A model generated the notes under the pieces. The model saw only the letters and a list, made by a program, of their open reading frames with translations. It ran no database searches and had not been told where the DNA came from. Below, in pieces: positions 51,180 to 58,908 of a stretch of DNA of 64,000 nucleotides. Each line of letters begins with the position of its first letter. Position 1 is the stretch's first letter. A program made the position numbers and the translations under genes. Source of the stretch: [Clostridium] symbiosum (GTDB lineage: Bacteria; Bacillota; Clostridia; Lachnospirales; Lachnospiraceae); NCBI GenBank assembly GCA_036419695.1, contig CP143946.1, positions 414,501-478,500 of the forward strand, read 5' to 3'.

Positions 51180-51341
51180 GTTACTATTCACGGCCCATAT
51201 TCCGCGAGGCGTTTTCGTGCGCATTTTGCACGAAAATCCCGAGTTTCACGGCGCGAAACGGCATTTTTGCCGTTTCTGCGCATCGCGGAGCGTGTTACTG
51301 TTCGCAGAACCGCGCTTTTCAGCGGGGTTGTGAATAGTAAC
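51180..51341. repeat. Full-length GTTACTATTCAC palindromic element
   Basis: 162 bp with perfect 12-bp inverted ends: GTTACTATTCAC (51180-51191) and GTGAATAGTAAC (51330-51341). Two internal hairpins are visible: TTTTCGTGC/GCACGAAAA and GAAACGGCA/TGCCGTTTC. A reverse-orientation copy is at 55645-55807. It contains no protein-coding potential and lies between the RraA-like gene and the nitrilase. Confidence 0.85.
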
Positions 51342-51373
51342 ATGGACAGGAAGAATCAGAGAGGTAAAAATCT

Positions 51374-52186
51374 ATGAAAAGTAAATTTGTTTTAGCGCAG
51401 CTTGAACAGAAGGGGCTGCCGGAAGAGAATCTGGCAAATGCAAAGAAGTCGGTCGCCGAAGCCATGGAGCTTTATAAGCCGGACATGATGATTTTCCCCG
51501 AATGTTTTATGAGCCATTTTCCGACTGGGACGGATCGGGCCGTCTGCCTTGGAACCGCCCAGACTCTGGACGGGCCGTTTGTGACAGAGATGAGAAAACT
51601 GGCCGGGGACAACGGAATCTGGATTATCTTCGGCATGAATGAAAAGGTGGAAGACCCCGGGGATGACCGTAACTATAACTGCACCGTAGTCATTGACAGC
51701 AGCGGAGAAATTGTATCCACCTACCGGAAAACCCATCTTTATGATGCATTTGGCTATAAGGAATCCGATGATAACAAGCCGGGCGACCAGTTTTTTGAGC
51801 CGATCGATACGCCCTTTGGTAAAATTGGCCTCTTCGTATGCTACGAGGTCCGTTTCCCGGAGGTGGCGCGCTATCAGCGTTCCAAAGGCGCCGACATCAT
51901 TATCATGCCGACCGCATGGGTGCCGGGTCCGCTTAAGAGCTCCCAGTTCCGCACGCTGATTTCTGCAAGGGCAATCGAGAACACCGTATATATGGTGGCC
52001 TGCGATCAGGTTGGCGTAAACGGCATGGGAGAGAGTGTGGTGGTTGACCCGATGGGCGTCATAACAGCGAGTGCAGGGGAGGTTGAGACATTAATCTGCG
52101 CCGAGATTGATACGGAGCGTATTGAACAGGTGCGGGCGAAATTACCGGCTTACAAGGACCGGAGGCCGGAGCTTTACACCATCTGA
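51374..52186 (+). CDS. Carbon-nitrogen hydrolase (nitrilase superfamily, copy 2)
   Basis: 270 residues, same length as copy 1 at 42255 with about 19 differences by eye. The triad Glu43, Lys119 and Cys156 is intact. Most changes are in surface regions near residues 21-35, 51-54 and 109-115, while the catalytic and C-terminal parts are almost unchanged, so substrate use should be the same. It is the last gene of the GntR-linked TRAP group before the insertion sequence. Confidence 0.88.
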   Translation: MKSKFVLAQLEQKGLPEENLANAKKSVAEAMELYKPDMMIFPECFMSHFPTGTDRAVCLGTAQTLDGPFVTEMRKLAGDNGIWIIFGMNEKVEDPGDDRNYNCTVVIDSSGEIVSTYRKTHLYDAFGYKESDDNKPGDQFFEPIDTPFGKIGLFVCYEVRFPEVARYQRSKGADIIIMPTAWVPGPLKSSQFRTLISARAIENTVYMVACDQVGVNGMGESVVVDPMGVITASAGEVETLICAEIDTERIEQVRAKLPAYKDRRPELYTI

Positions 52187-52395
52187 GGGTAGTCAAGAAA
52201 TGAGAACGCAGGCCGGAGGCTGCCACCTGGCAGAGGCGTTTTTACATCCTTACATCTCAACTGATATGTAATGACTTTTGTCAAGTGTAAATTGCGGAAC
52301 TTCACCACATACTTTTATTTTTTGTTTCTGAAGACATCTGGAAAGAGCTTCGGAGTGTCAGTTCCCGGCATTGGCCACTCTGATATTCGTGGATT

Positions 52396-52684
52396 GGTTA
52401 CCTACAGGTCAATGGTCCGCCGTGGGCTCTACCGTCTAATTGCGTGGATCACAAATATTTGTGCCTACATAGTTGAGGCGTAGATAGCCCGAACCTTGAA
52501 ATGGCCGAAACCCTTTCAAGATGTCTTCAGTTGTTACTTTGGATTGTGGCTAGATGTATGTGGCGCTAGCCAGCTTACATCGGCTTGTTTACCCGCTACT
52601 GTAGCGGGCGGTTACTGTCAGGGCCCTGACGCCGCAGGCGGTGCGCAGCAGCCTTGACCGGAGCCGCACGGTGCTGTAACCGTA
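52396..52684 (-). ncRNA. Candidate guide (bridge/seek) RNA region of the insertion sequence
   Basis: Non-coding DNA 3' of the transposase is unusually rich in palindromes: CACAAATATTTGTG (52449-52462), CCCGCTA/TAGCGGG (52592-52608), GTCAGGGCCCTGAC (52617-52630), and GGGCT/AGCCC enclosing the first. IS1111-type elements encode their guide RNA in the non-coding end after the transposase. The strand and limits are inferred from that family knowledge. Confidence 0.4.
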
Positions 52685-53806
52685 TCAGGCTATGTGATCC
52701 GTCATCATTCCCCACATGAAACAGGCCAGTTCCCTTGCGATTGCTGTTTTTGCTACATTGCTGCGCTTGTTCTGTCCAAGCACCATTTTGTAATAGCGCC
52801 GCCTTAGGCGCTCATTGGCCTTGTCTGCGTAAGCAATCACCTGTGGTGTATTTCCACTCTGGCGGGCTTTTAATTCCCTAGACTTGTATCCGATTTGCCC
52901 ACGGCTATAACTCTGCGCCGCTTCAACCAGCAACCGGCGCACGTGGGTGTTCCCTGCCTTGGTGATGCCAAGCCTCTGTCGTCCGTCCCCGCTGGAATCT
53001 TCGCCTGGTACCAGCCCCAGGTACGATGCAAACCGGTCTGCTGTCGCAAACCGCTTGAAATCGCCAACCTCCACTATGACAGACAAGGCGGTCTGGGTTT
53101 TGACGCCAAGTAAACAGGTGAGCTTTTTGACATCTTCCCGATATTCCTCCCTGGACCCAAGCTCCTCAATACGCTGCTCAAGACGCTCCAGTTTATTGCT
53201 GAGCTGATCGAAGGTCAACAGATATTCGTCGAGAATCTCCTTGTACAGGCCATCCGGGGTCAATGCCCTGAGCCATTTGATATGGGTTTGAGTCCAGTGG
53301 CTGCCGCCTCTCTCATAGCGATAATTATGGCGCAAGCAGAATGCCAGGATCTGCTGCTTTATCTTTTTAAGCGCCAGCTTGTGGTCGGTTCGCATCCGGA
53401 GATATTCCTTGATTTCTTCATCCTGCTCCGTAGGGACATGGACCGGGCTATAATTATGCTGGGCCAAGCAGCGGCCAATCAGGGCAGCGTCGCGTTTGTC
53501 TGTTTTTATTTTTTTCTTCCCACGCTTCTGTAACATGGTAGTCGGAGCGAGGATTACGCAGTTAACATGATGTTCCGTTAACTGATGATATAAAGTGAAG
53601 CCGAGACAGCCAGCCTCATAACCGCATATGAAATACGCATCCTTTCCGTAAATGGTACGCAGAAACTCGAGATATTTTAGGACTTGTTTGTAATCCGATT
53701 CGACTTTCTGGACATGGGACGCTTTGTCTTCTTCGATTGTGAAGCTGCAAAGTGAAAAACTTTCCTTATGAACATCCATTCCTACGTAAACTGTGTTATA
53801 ATTCAT
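52685..53806 (-). CDS. IS110-family transposase
   Basis: 373 residues. The N-terminal DEDD (RuvC-like) domain starts TVYVGMDVHKESFSLCSF and has TDKRDAALIGRCLAQ. A coiled middle part (LTFDQLSNKLERLEQRIEELGS) leads to the C-terminal Transposase_20 domain (FASYLGLVPGEDSSGDGRQRLGITKAGNTHVRRLLVEAAQSY) with its catalytic Ser. Full length and uninterrupted, so it may be active. The downstream position of the non-coding arm and the subterminal repeats suggest the IS1111 subgroup. Confidence 0.93.
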   Translation of the reverse strand: MNYNTVYVGMDVHKESFSLCSFTIEEDKASHVQKVESDYKQVLKYLEFLRTIYGKDAYFICGYEAGCLGFTLYHQLTEHHVNCVILAPTTMLQKRGKKKIKTDKRDAALIGRCLAQHNYSPVHVPTEQDEEIKEYLRMRTDHKLALKKIKQQILAFCLRHNYRYERGGSHWTQTHIKWLRALTPDGLYKEILDEYLLTFDQLSNKLERLEQRIEELGSREEYREDVKKLTCLLGVKTQTALSVIVEVGDFKRFATADRFASYLGLVPGEDSSGDGRQRLGITKAGNTHVRRLLVEAAQSYSRGQIGYKSRELKARQSGNTPQVIAYADKANERLRRRYYKMVLGQNKRSNVAKTAIARELACFMWGMMTDHIA

Positions 53807-53925
53807 TTGATGACCTCCATTTGTATGCGGTAATCCCTGTTACCTTTGTTCTTAACAAACTTTAGTATACAGGTAAATCCACGAATTTACAAACTGGGGG
53901 TCATTACTTATTGTCTAAATACATC

Positions 53926-53955
53926 TTGACATCCTGCATACCCTGGCGATATAAT
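53926..53955 (+). promoter_or_regulatory. Consensus promoter of the eut operon
   Basis: TTGACA (53926-53931), an 18-bp spacer and TATAAT (53950-53955). Both boxes match the consensus exactly. Such a strong promoter makes control by the downstream terminator necessary. Confidence 0.85.
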
Positions 53956-53993
53956 AAAACATATAGTTCCAGTAATCCCAAATTAAATATTTT

Positions 53994-54072
53994 CATCATA
54001 CAACAGGGTATGGTGTGACAGCAATAAGGCTCAGAGTGAGGAACCGGCAGTTCCGCACTCTGGGTCTTTTTT
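53994..54072 (+). promoter_or_regulatory. ANTAR-type antitermination leader: two hexaloop hairpins and a terminator
   Basis: Hairpin 1 (53994-54015) has an 8-bp stem with the six-base loop AACAGG. Hairpin 2 (54020-54031) is AGC-AATAAG-GCT, matching at 12 of 13 positions the AGCAANGRRGCUY element I recall from eut leaders. Its 3' side reaches the 5' arm of the terminator CAGAGTG (54032-54038) / CACTCTG (54055-54061), which has a TCTTTTTT tail and ends 72 bp before eutA. Binding by the EutV-like protein at both loops should block the terminator. Confidence 0.75.
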
Positions 54073-54144
54073 GCTTTTTTAAGATTATATCGATTGAGGA
54101 TGTTTGAAAGCAGTGGAATACGCTTTTGGAAAGGAGAGTGGGGA

Positions 54145-55584
54145 ATGGAAAATACCCGGATGCTCAGCGCGGGAATTGATATTGGGACCTCGACCTCACA
54201 GGTGATTTTCAGCCGCCTGACCGTCGAAAATACAGCCGGGTATTTTTCGGTGCCTGCTGTCTCGATTATTGACAAGGAAGTCGTTTACCAGAGTCCCGTC
54301 TACAGGACCCCCCTGATTGACGAGTCGTTGATCGATGGGGATGCCCTTCGCATCATTATTGAAAAAGAATATGCGGCGGCCGGGGTAATGCCGGAACAGG
54401 TGGAAACAGGGGCTGTCATTATTACCGGAGAATCGGCGCGCAAGGAGAATGCGCGGATGGTATTGGAACGGCTGAGCGGTTTTGCAGGAGATTTTGTAGT
54501 GTCGACCGCCGGACCCGATTTGGAATCCGTGATTGCGGGCCAGGGGAGCGGGGCGGAACGGTTTTCAGAGGAAAACGGAGCCGTGGTCGTCAACCTGGAT
54601 ATCGGAGGGGGAACGACGAATGTGGTTCTTTTCGATGGCGGAGAGGTGCGTGCAAGGGGATGCCTCGATATCGGAGGGCGTCAGGTAACCGTGGACGAAC
54701 AGGGCAGGATTGCCTACGTGAGTCCCAGCGCCGGGCGGATTGCGCAGGCCTGCCATCTGAGCCTGCGGGAAGGGGAACCGGCCTCCCGGAAAGTTTTAGA
54801 AAAGTTGTGTGACGGTATGAGCGAGGTGCTGGAACAGATGCTGGGAGCCTCGGAGGCAACGCCTCTTCTGGAGGAAGTCAGGACGCCGGGGTCTGCACTG
54901 TTTCAACTTCCGGCCGACCGGGCCGTCCGTTATGTCTGCTTTTCGGGAGGCGTTGCGGACTGTATCTACCAGCCGGGCAGGGAACCATTTGCCTACGGGG
55001 ATATCGGCGTGCTGTTAGGAGATGCAATCCGCCGGGGCCGTCTGTTCCAGGCGTTCCGTGTTATTGACGCAGCCGAAACGATACGCGCTACTGTGATTGG
55101 AGCGGGAAGTTATACGACCACGATTTCCGGCAGCACAATTGCCTACACGGACGGGCTGTTTCCAATGAAAAATGTGCCGGTGCTAAAGCTGTCACGGGAA
55201 GAAGAAACACAGTGCTGGAACGGTGACGGCGAGACGCTCTATCAGAAAGCAAAGTGGTTTCTGGAGCAGAACGACGCGTCGCGCATGGCGCTGGCGCTGG
55301 AGGGCAGAAACGATCCCGATTATCAGGAGATGAAGCAGTTGGCTGAGGTGACGGCGGATGCCCTTTCACGGGCGCTGCCCGGTGACGCCCCGCTGATTCT
55401 GATCGTGCAGGCGGATATCGCCAAGGCCCTGGGGCAGATAATACGGCAGAGAATGGCCGGGAAAAGACCTGTGGTGGCGGTGGATACCGTGAAGGCCGAA
55501 CAAAACAATTTTGTGGATTTTGGACGTCCCATTATGAACGGACTTGTCATCCCGGTGGTTGTAAAGACCCTGATTTTTGGCTGA
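54145..55584 (+). CDS. eutA: Ethanolamine ammonia-lyase reactivating factor EutA
   Basis: 479 residues from the ATG at 54145, preceded by AAGGAG at 8 nt; the ATG at 54094 lies in the leader and has no site. Actin-like ATPase features: SAGIDIGTSTSQVIFSRLTV, NLDIGGGTTNVVLFDGG and the later VCFSGGVADCIY. EutA exchanges damaged cobalamin out of the EutBC lyase using ATP. First gene of the eut operon, as in many Firmicutes. Confidence 0.92.
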   Translation: MENTRMLSAGIDIGTSTSQVIFSRLTVENTAGYFSVPAVSIIDKEVVYQSPVYRTPLIDESLIDGDALRIIIEKEYAAAGVMPEQVETGAVIITGESARKENARMVLERLSGFAGDFVVSTAGPDLESVIAGQGSGAERFSEENGAVVVNLDIGGGTTNVVLFDGGEVRARGCLDIGGRQVTVDEQGRIAYVSPSAGRIAQACHLSLREGEPASRKVLEKLCDGMSEVLEQMLGASEATPLLEEVRTPGSALFQLPADRAVRYVCFSGGVADCIYQPGREPFAYGDIGVLLGDAIRRGRLFQAFRVIDAAETIRATVIGAGSYTTTISGSTIAYTDGLFPMKNVPVLKLSREEETQCWNGDGETLYQKAKWFLEQNDASRMALALEGRNDPDYQEMKQLAEVTADALSRALPGDAPLILIVQADIAKALGQIIRQRMAGKRPVVAVDTVKAEQNNFVDFGRPIMNGLVIPVVVKTLIFG

Positions 55585-55644
55585 CGGGACGTGAGGACAG
55601 GTTACACACGGTTACGATTCACAGCCGCTGTTTTGCAAACAGTA

Positions 55645-55807
55645 GTTACTATTCACAGCCCCGCAAAAAAGCGCGGTTCTGCGAACAGTAACACGCTTCG
55701 CGATGCACAGAAACGGCAAAAAACGCCGTTTCGTGCCGTGTAACTCGGGATTTTCACTCAAAAAGCGAGTGAAAACACCTGGCGGAATAATGGCTGTGAA
55801 TAGTAAC
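55645..55807. repeat. Full-length GTTACTATTCAC element, inverted orientation
   Basis: 163 bp with the same perfect 12-bp ends (55645-55656 and 55796-55807). It aligns along its length with the reverse complement of the 51180 copy. A fragment of another copy (GTTACGATTCACAGCCGC) abuts it at 55611. It fills the gap between eutA and eutB, ending 20 bp before the eutB ribosome site. Confidence 0.85.
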
Positions 55808-55836
55808 AACCAGTAACTACAACCTTGGAGGTACAT

Positions 55837-57210
55837 ATGCAATATAAAACAATACTATCGGGGCAGACCTTCACCTTCGGTTCGGTGAAGGAAGTCCTGG
55901 CAAAGGCCGGAGAACATAAGTCCGGCGATATCCTGGCGGGCGTGGCGGCGCAGTCGGATATAGAACGGATTGCCGCGAAGGAAGCGCTCGCGGGTATGAC
56001 GCTTAAGGAGCTGTATGAGAATCCGGCGGCGCCCTATGAGGAAGATGAGGTTACGAGAATCAACATCGACGGCCTCAACCAGACGATTTATCAGGGAATC
56101 AAAAATTGGACGGTCAGTGATTTGAGGGAGTGGCTGCTGTCCTATGATGCCGACGAAAGCACAATCCGCCGGATTTCCAGGGGCCTTACGGCCGAGATGG
56201 TTGCAGCCGTCTGTAAACTCATGACAAATATGGATTTGATATACGGAGCCAGTAAAATCCGCATCACGGCCTGCTGCAACACAACGGTGGGTGAGCGGGG
56301 AATCATGGGAACACGGCTTCAGCCGAACCATACGACCGATAATGTGGAAGGAATCACCGCCTCCCTGTTTGAGGGACTTTCATACGGCTGCGGCGACGTC
56401 CTGATTGGGCTGAACCCCGTCAATGATACGGTTTCCAGTCTGGCGGAGGTTCTGAAGCGGTTTGATGAGGTGCGGAATTCGCTGGAAATCCCCACACAAA
56501 TCTGCGTGCTCGGCCATATTACAACCCAGATAGAGGCCCTCCGTCAGGGAGCGCCCTGCGACATGATTTTCCAGTCGATTGCAGGAAGTGAAAAAGGCAA
56601 CCGGGCCTTTGGATTCTCATCGGAAACCGTGGAGGAGGCGTTAGACCTTCTGCGCACCCACGGAACGGCGGCCGGGCCGAATGTGATGTATTTTGAAACC
56701 GGGCAGGGAAGCGAGCTGTCGTCAAATGCGCATTGGGGCGCGGATCAGGTGACGATGGAAGCCAGGTGCTATGCCTTTGCAAGAAAGTATCATCCTTTTA
56801 TGGTGAATACGGTGGTAGGGTTCATCGGGCCGGAATATCTGTATGATTCCAAACAGGTAATCAGAGCCGGGCTGGAAGACCATTTTATGGGAAAACTTTC
56901 CGGACTGCCCATGGGCTGTGACTGCTGTTATACAAACCATATGATGGCGGATCAGAATGATATTGAAAACCTGTCCCTCCTCCTGGGAGCGGCCGGAGTC
57001 AACTATATTCTGGGCGTGCCGACCAGCGACGATATCATGCTCAATTATCAGACGAACGCCTATCATGATATCGGCACAATCAGGGAGATACTGGGACTGC
57101 ATCCCATTCCCGCATTTGAGCGGTGGCTGGAACGGATGGGAATCATGGAAAACGGCAGGCTGACAAAACTGGCCGGGGATCCGACGATATTTACGAAGAA
57201 AGGACGGTGA
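55837..57210 (+). CDS. eutB: Ethanolamine ammonia-lyase large subunit EutB
   Basis: 457 residues from the ATG at 55837 with GGAGG upstream, near the usual 453. It is the catalytic TIM-barrel subunit of the coenzyme-B12-dependent lyase that splits ethanolamine into acetaldehyde and ammonia. Conserved stretches: GTRLQPNHTTDNVEGITASLFEGLSYGCGDVLIGLNPVNDT, MIFQSIAGSEKGNRAFG, YFETGQGSELSSNAHWGADQVTMEARCYAFAR and MGCDCCYTNHMMADQND. The gene is complete. It probably acts inside the microcompartment with EutC. Confidence 0.96.
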   Translation: MQYKTILSGQTFTFGSVKEVLAKAGEHKSGDILAGVAAQSDIERIAAKEALAGMTLKELYENPAAPYEEDEVTRINIDGLNQTIYQGIKNWTVSDLREWLLSYDADESTIRRISRGLTAEMVAAVCKLMTNMDLIYGASKIRITACCNTTVGERGIMGTRLQPNHTTDNVEGITASLFEGLSYGCGDVLIGLNPVNDTVSSLAEVLKRFDEVRNSLEIPTQICVLGHITTQIEALRQGAPCDMIFQSIAGSEKGNRAFGFSSETVEEALDLLRTHGTAAGPNVMYFETGQGSELSSNAHWGADQVTMEARCYAFARKYHPFMVNTVVGFIGPEYLYDSKQVIRAGLEDHFMGKLSGLPMGCDCCYTNHMMADQNDIENLSLLLGAAGVNYILGVPTSDDIMLNYQTNAYHDIGTIREILGLHPIPAFERWLERMGIMENGRLTKLAGDPTIFTKKGR

Positions 57211-57214
57211 GCGC

Positions 57215-58180
57215 ATGCTGAGGCAGACAGAGATAGACCGGATTGCAGAGGAAATCCTTACTGAACTGCAGGGAGATGGTAGATTTGAAAGCGGAAGCCT
57301 GCGGGCCAAGTCGGAGGCCGCCGCCCGGGAAGCGGCCAGGCAGAAAGCGAAAAAAGAGCTAGAAGAGGTTGCGGGCAGCATGCCGCCGGGAAAACCGGAT
57401 GGGAAAGACGCCGGAGATGGACTGATATCAGAGCCTCCGCCAGAGCTGGACAGAAAAGCGCCGCTTCTGGAAAATCCGCAGGATCCCGACGCCCTGCGGC
57501 GGATGATTGGCAAAACGACGGCCCGCATCGGCGTCGGCCGGTCGGGTCCGAGGCTGAAGACGAAGACGCTCCTGACACTTCGCGCCGATCATGCTGCGGC
57601 GAGGGATGCGGTGCTCATGGATGTCAGTGAGGAACTGATTCAAAAGCTCGGATTGTTTTCGGTGGCCACATGCTGTACCGATAAAAACAATTTTCTTACA
57701 AGACCTGATTTGGGGCGGGATTTCGATGAGGAGACAAAGGCATATATCAAGGAAAAGTGTGTCTCCCATCCGGATGTCCAGATTATTATCAGCGACGGGC
57801 TTTCCTCCTCTGCCATCGAAGCCAATGCGGCGCGTATCCTGCCCGTTGTGATGGAGGGGCTGAAGGAAAAGGGACTGAAGGCAGGAACACCAATCTTTGT
57901 GAAATACGGGCGCGTAGGAGCCCAGGACCGGATCTCGGAACTGGTGGGAGCGAAGGTGGTCTGCTCCTTCATCGGCGAACGGCCCGGACTGGCAACGGCG
58001 GAGAGTATGAGCGCCTATATCGCCTATCACGCTGAAGTGGGAATGCCGGAGGCGAGGAGAACCGTTGTTTCCAACATTCATAAGGACGGCGTCCCGGCGG
58101 TGGAGGCCGGAGCTTACATTGTGGATTTGCTGGCGCTGATTCTTGAAAAACAGGCCAGCGGAGTGGATTTGAAAAAGTAG
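57215..58180 (+). CDS. eutC: Ethanolamine ammonia-lyase small subunit EutC
   Basis: 321 residues. The N-terminal ~90 residues hold an amphipathic helix (RQTEIDRIAEEILTELQ) and a Pro/Gly/Lys linker, typical of a microcompartment-targeting extension. The core (TTARIGVGRSGPRLKTKTLLTLRADHAAARDAVLMDV, DGLSSSAIEANAARILPVVM, VVCSFIGERPGLATAESMSAYIAYH) is the B12-binding small subunit. It starts 4 bp after eutB stops. It is slightly longer than EutC of enterics (~295) because of the linker. Confidence 0.95.
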   Translation: MLRQTEIDRIAEEILTELQGDGRFESGSLRAKSEAAAREAARQKAKKELEEVAGSMPPGKPDGKDAGDGLISEPPPELDRKAPLLENPQDPDALRRMIGKTTARIGVGRSGPRLKTKTLLTLRADHAAARDAVLMDVSEELIQKLGLFSVATCCTDKNNFLTRPDLGRDFDEETKAYIKEKCVSHPDVQIIISDGLSSSAIEANAARILPVVMEGLKEKGLKAGTPIFVKYGRVGAQDRISELVGAKVVCSFIGERPGLATAESMSAYIAYHAEVGMPEARRTVVSNIHKDGVPAVEAGAYIVDLLALILEKQASGVDLKK

Positions 58181-58244
58181 AGACAGGGATACGGCTCACA
58201 CGGCCGTATTCCGCGTATTTGTTCTCGAAGGCGGGAGGTGAAAT

Positions 58245-58898
58245 ATGGTTTCAAAACAAATCGGCACGCAGGTGCTCGGCGTACACATTCTTCCAAATGC
58301 CGATCCGATGCTGCGTGCGAACCTGGACATCCGTCCGGAGGATCGCAGTCTTGGAATTTTTACGACGGACTGCGACGACGTATCTTATGCAGCGTTAGAT
58401 GAGGCTACGAAAAAGGCAGATGTATCGGTTGCATACGCAAAGAGCATGTATGCAGGCTCTGCCAATGCAAACACGGCTCTTGCCGGAGAGTTCATCGGCA
58501 TTTTGTCAGGCCCGAATCCCGAGGAGGTCAGAAGCGGCCTGGAGGCTGCGATTGCCTATATTGAAAACGAGGCACATTTTTATACGGCCAACGAGGATGG
58601 TTCCATCGTTTACTTTGCCCACTGCATCTCACGGACCGGTTCTTATCTGTCCGCCCAGGCAGGGGTACCGGAGGGAACGGCAATGGCCTATCTGATTGCC
58701 CCGCCCCTGGAGGCAACGGTGGGGCTGGATGCGGCGCTTAAAGCGGCCGATGTGGAGCTTAAAACGTATTACGGCCCGCCGACCGAGACCAACTTTGCGG
58801 GAGGCCTGCTCTGCGGGAGCCAGGCGGCCTGCCTTGCAGCGTGTGAGGCATTTGCGGAGACGGTATGCCGGATAGCCGAGGAGCCGTTGGCATACTGA
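58245..58898 (+). CDS. eutL: Microcompartment shell protein EutL
   Basis: 217 residues with two fused BMC domains, matching the EutL trimer (~219). ILPNADPMLRANLDIRPEDRSLGIFTTDCDDVSYAALDEATKKADVSVAYAKSMYAGSANANTALAGEF is typical. EutL forms gated pores in the shell facet. RBS GGGAGGTG precedes the ATG. Confidence 0.95.
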   Translation: MVSKQIGTQVLGVHILPNADPMLRANLDIRPEDRSLGIFTTDCDDVSYAALDEATKKADVSVAYAKSMYAGSANANTALAGEFIGILSGPNPEEVRSGLEAAIAYIENEAHFYTANEDGSIVYFAHCISRTGSYLSAQAGVPEGTAMAYLIAPPLEATVGLDAALKAADVELKTYYGPPTETNFAGGLLCGSQAACLAACEAFAETVCRIAEEPLAY

Positions 58899-58908
58899 GA
58901 AATAAGGA

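Larger units (their letters stand above)
52385..53886 (-). mobile_element. IS110/IS1111-type insertion sequence (approximate limits)
   Basis: A single transposase gene is flanked by inward-facing ATTCGTGGATT (52385-52395) and its complement AATCCACGAAT (53876-53886), which I take as subterminal inverted repeats. Their spacing gives about 1.5 kb, normal for this family. About 290 bp of structured non-coding DNA lies downstream of the transposase. No target duplication is expected or seen. The exact ends cannot be set without an empty-site comparison. The right end is 40 bp upstream of the eut promoter. Confidence 0.65.

Noticed and set aside
52271..52483. 70-codon + frame beside the insertion sequence
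   Set aside because: It crosses the proposed IS end and palindromes and lacks a ribosome site.
54094..54144. Earlier start for EutA
   Set aside because: It has no ribosome site and would add 17 residues before the conserved AGIDIGTS start. The ATG at 54145 has AAGGAG at good distance.
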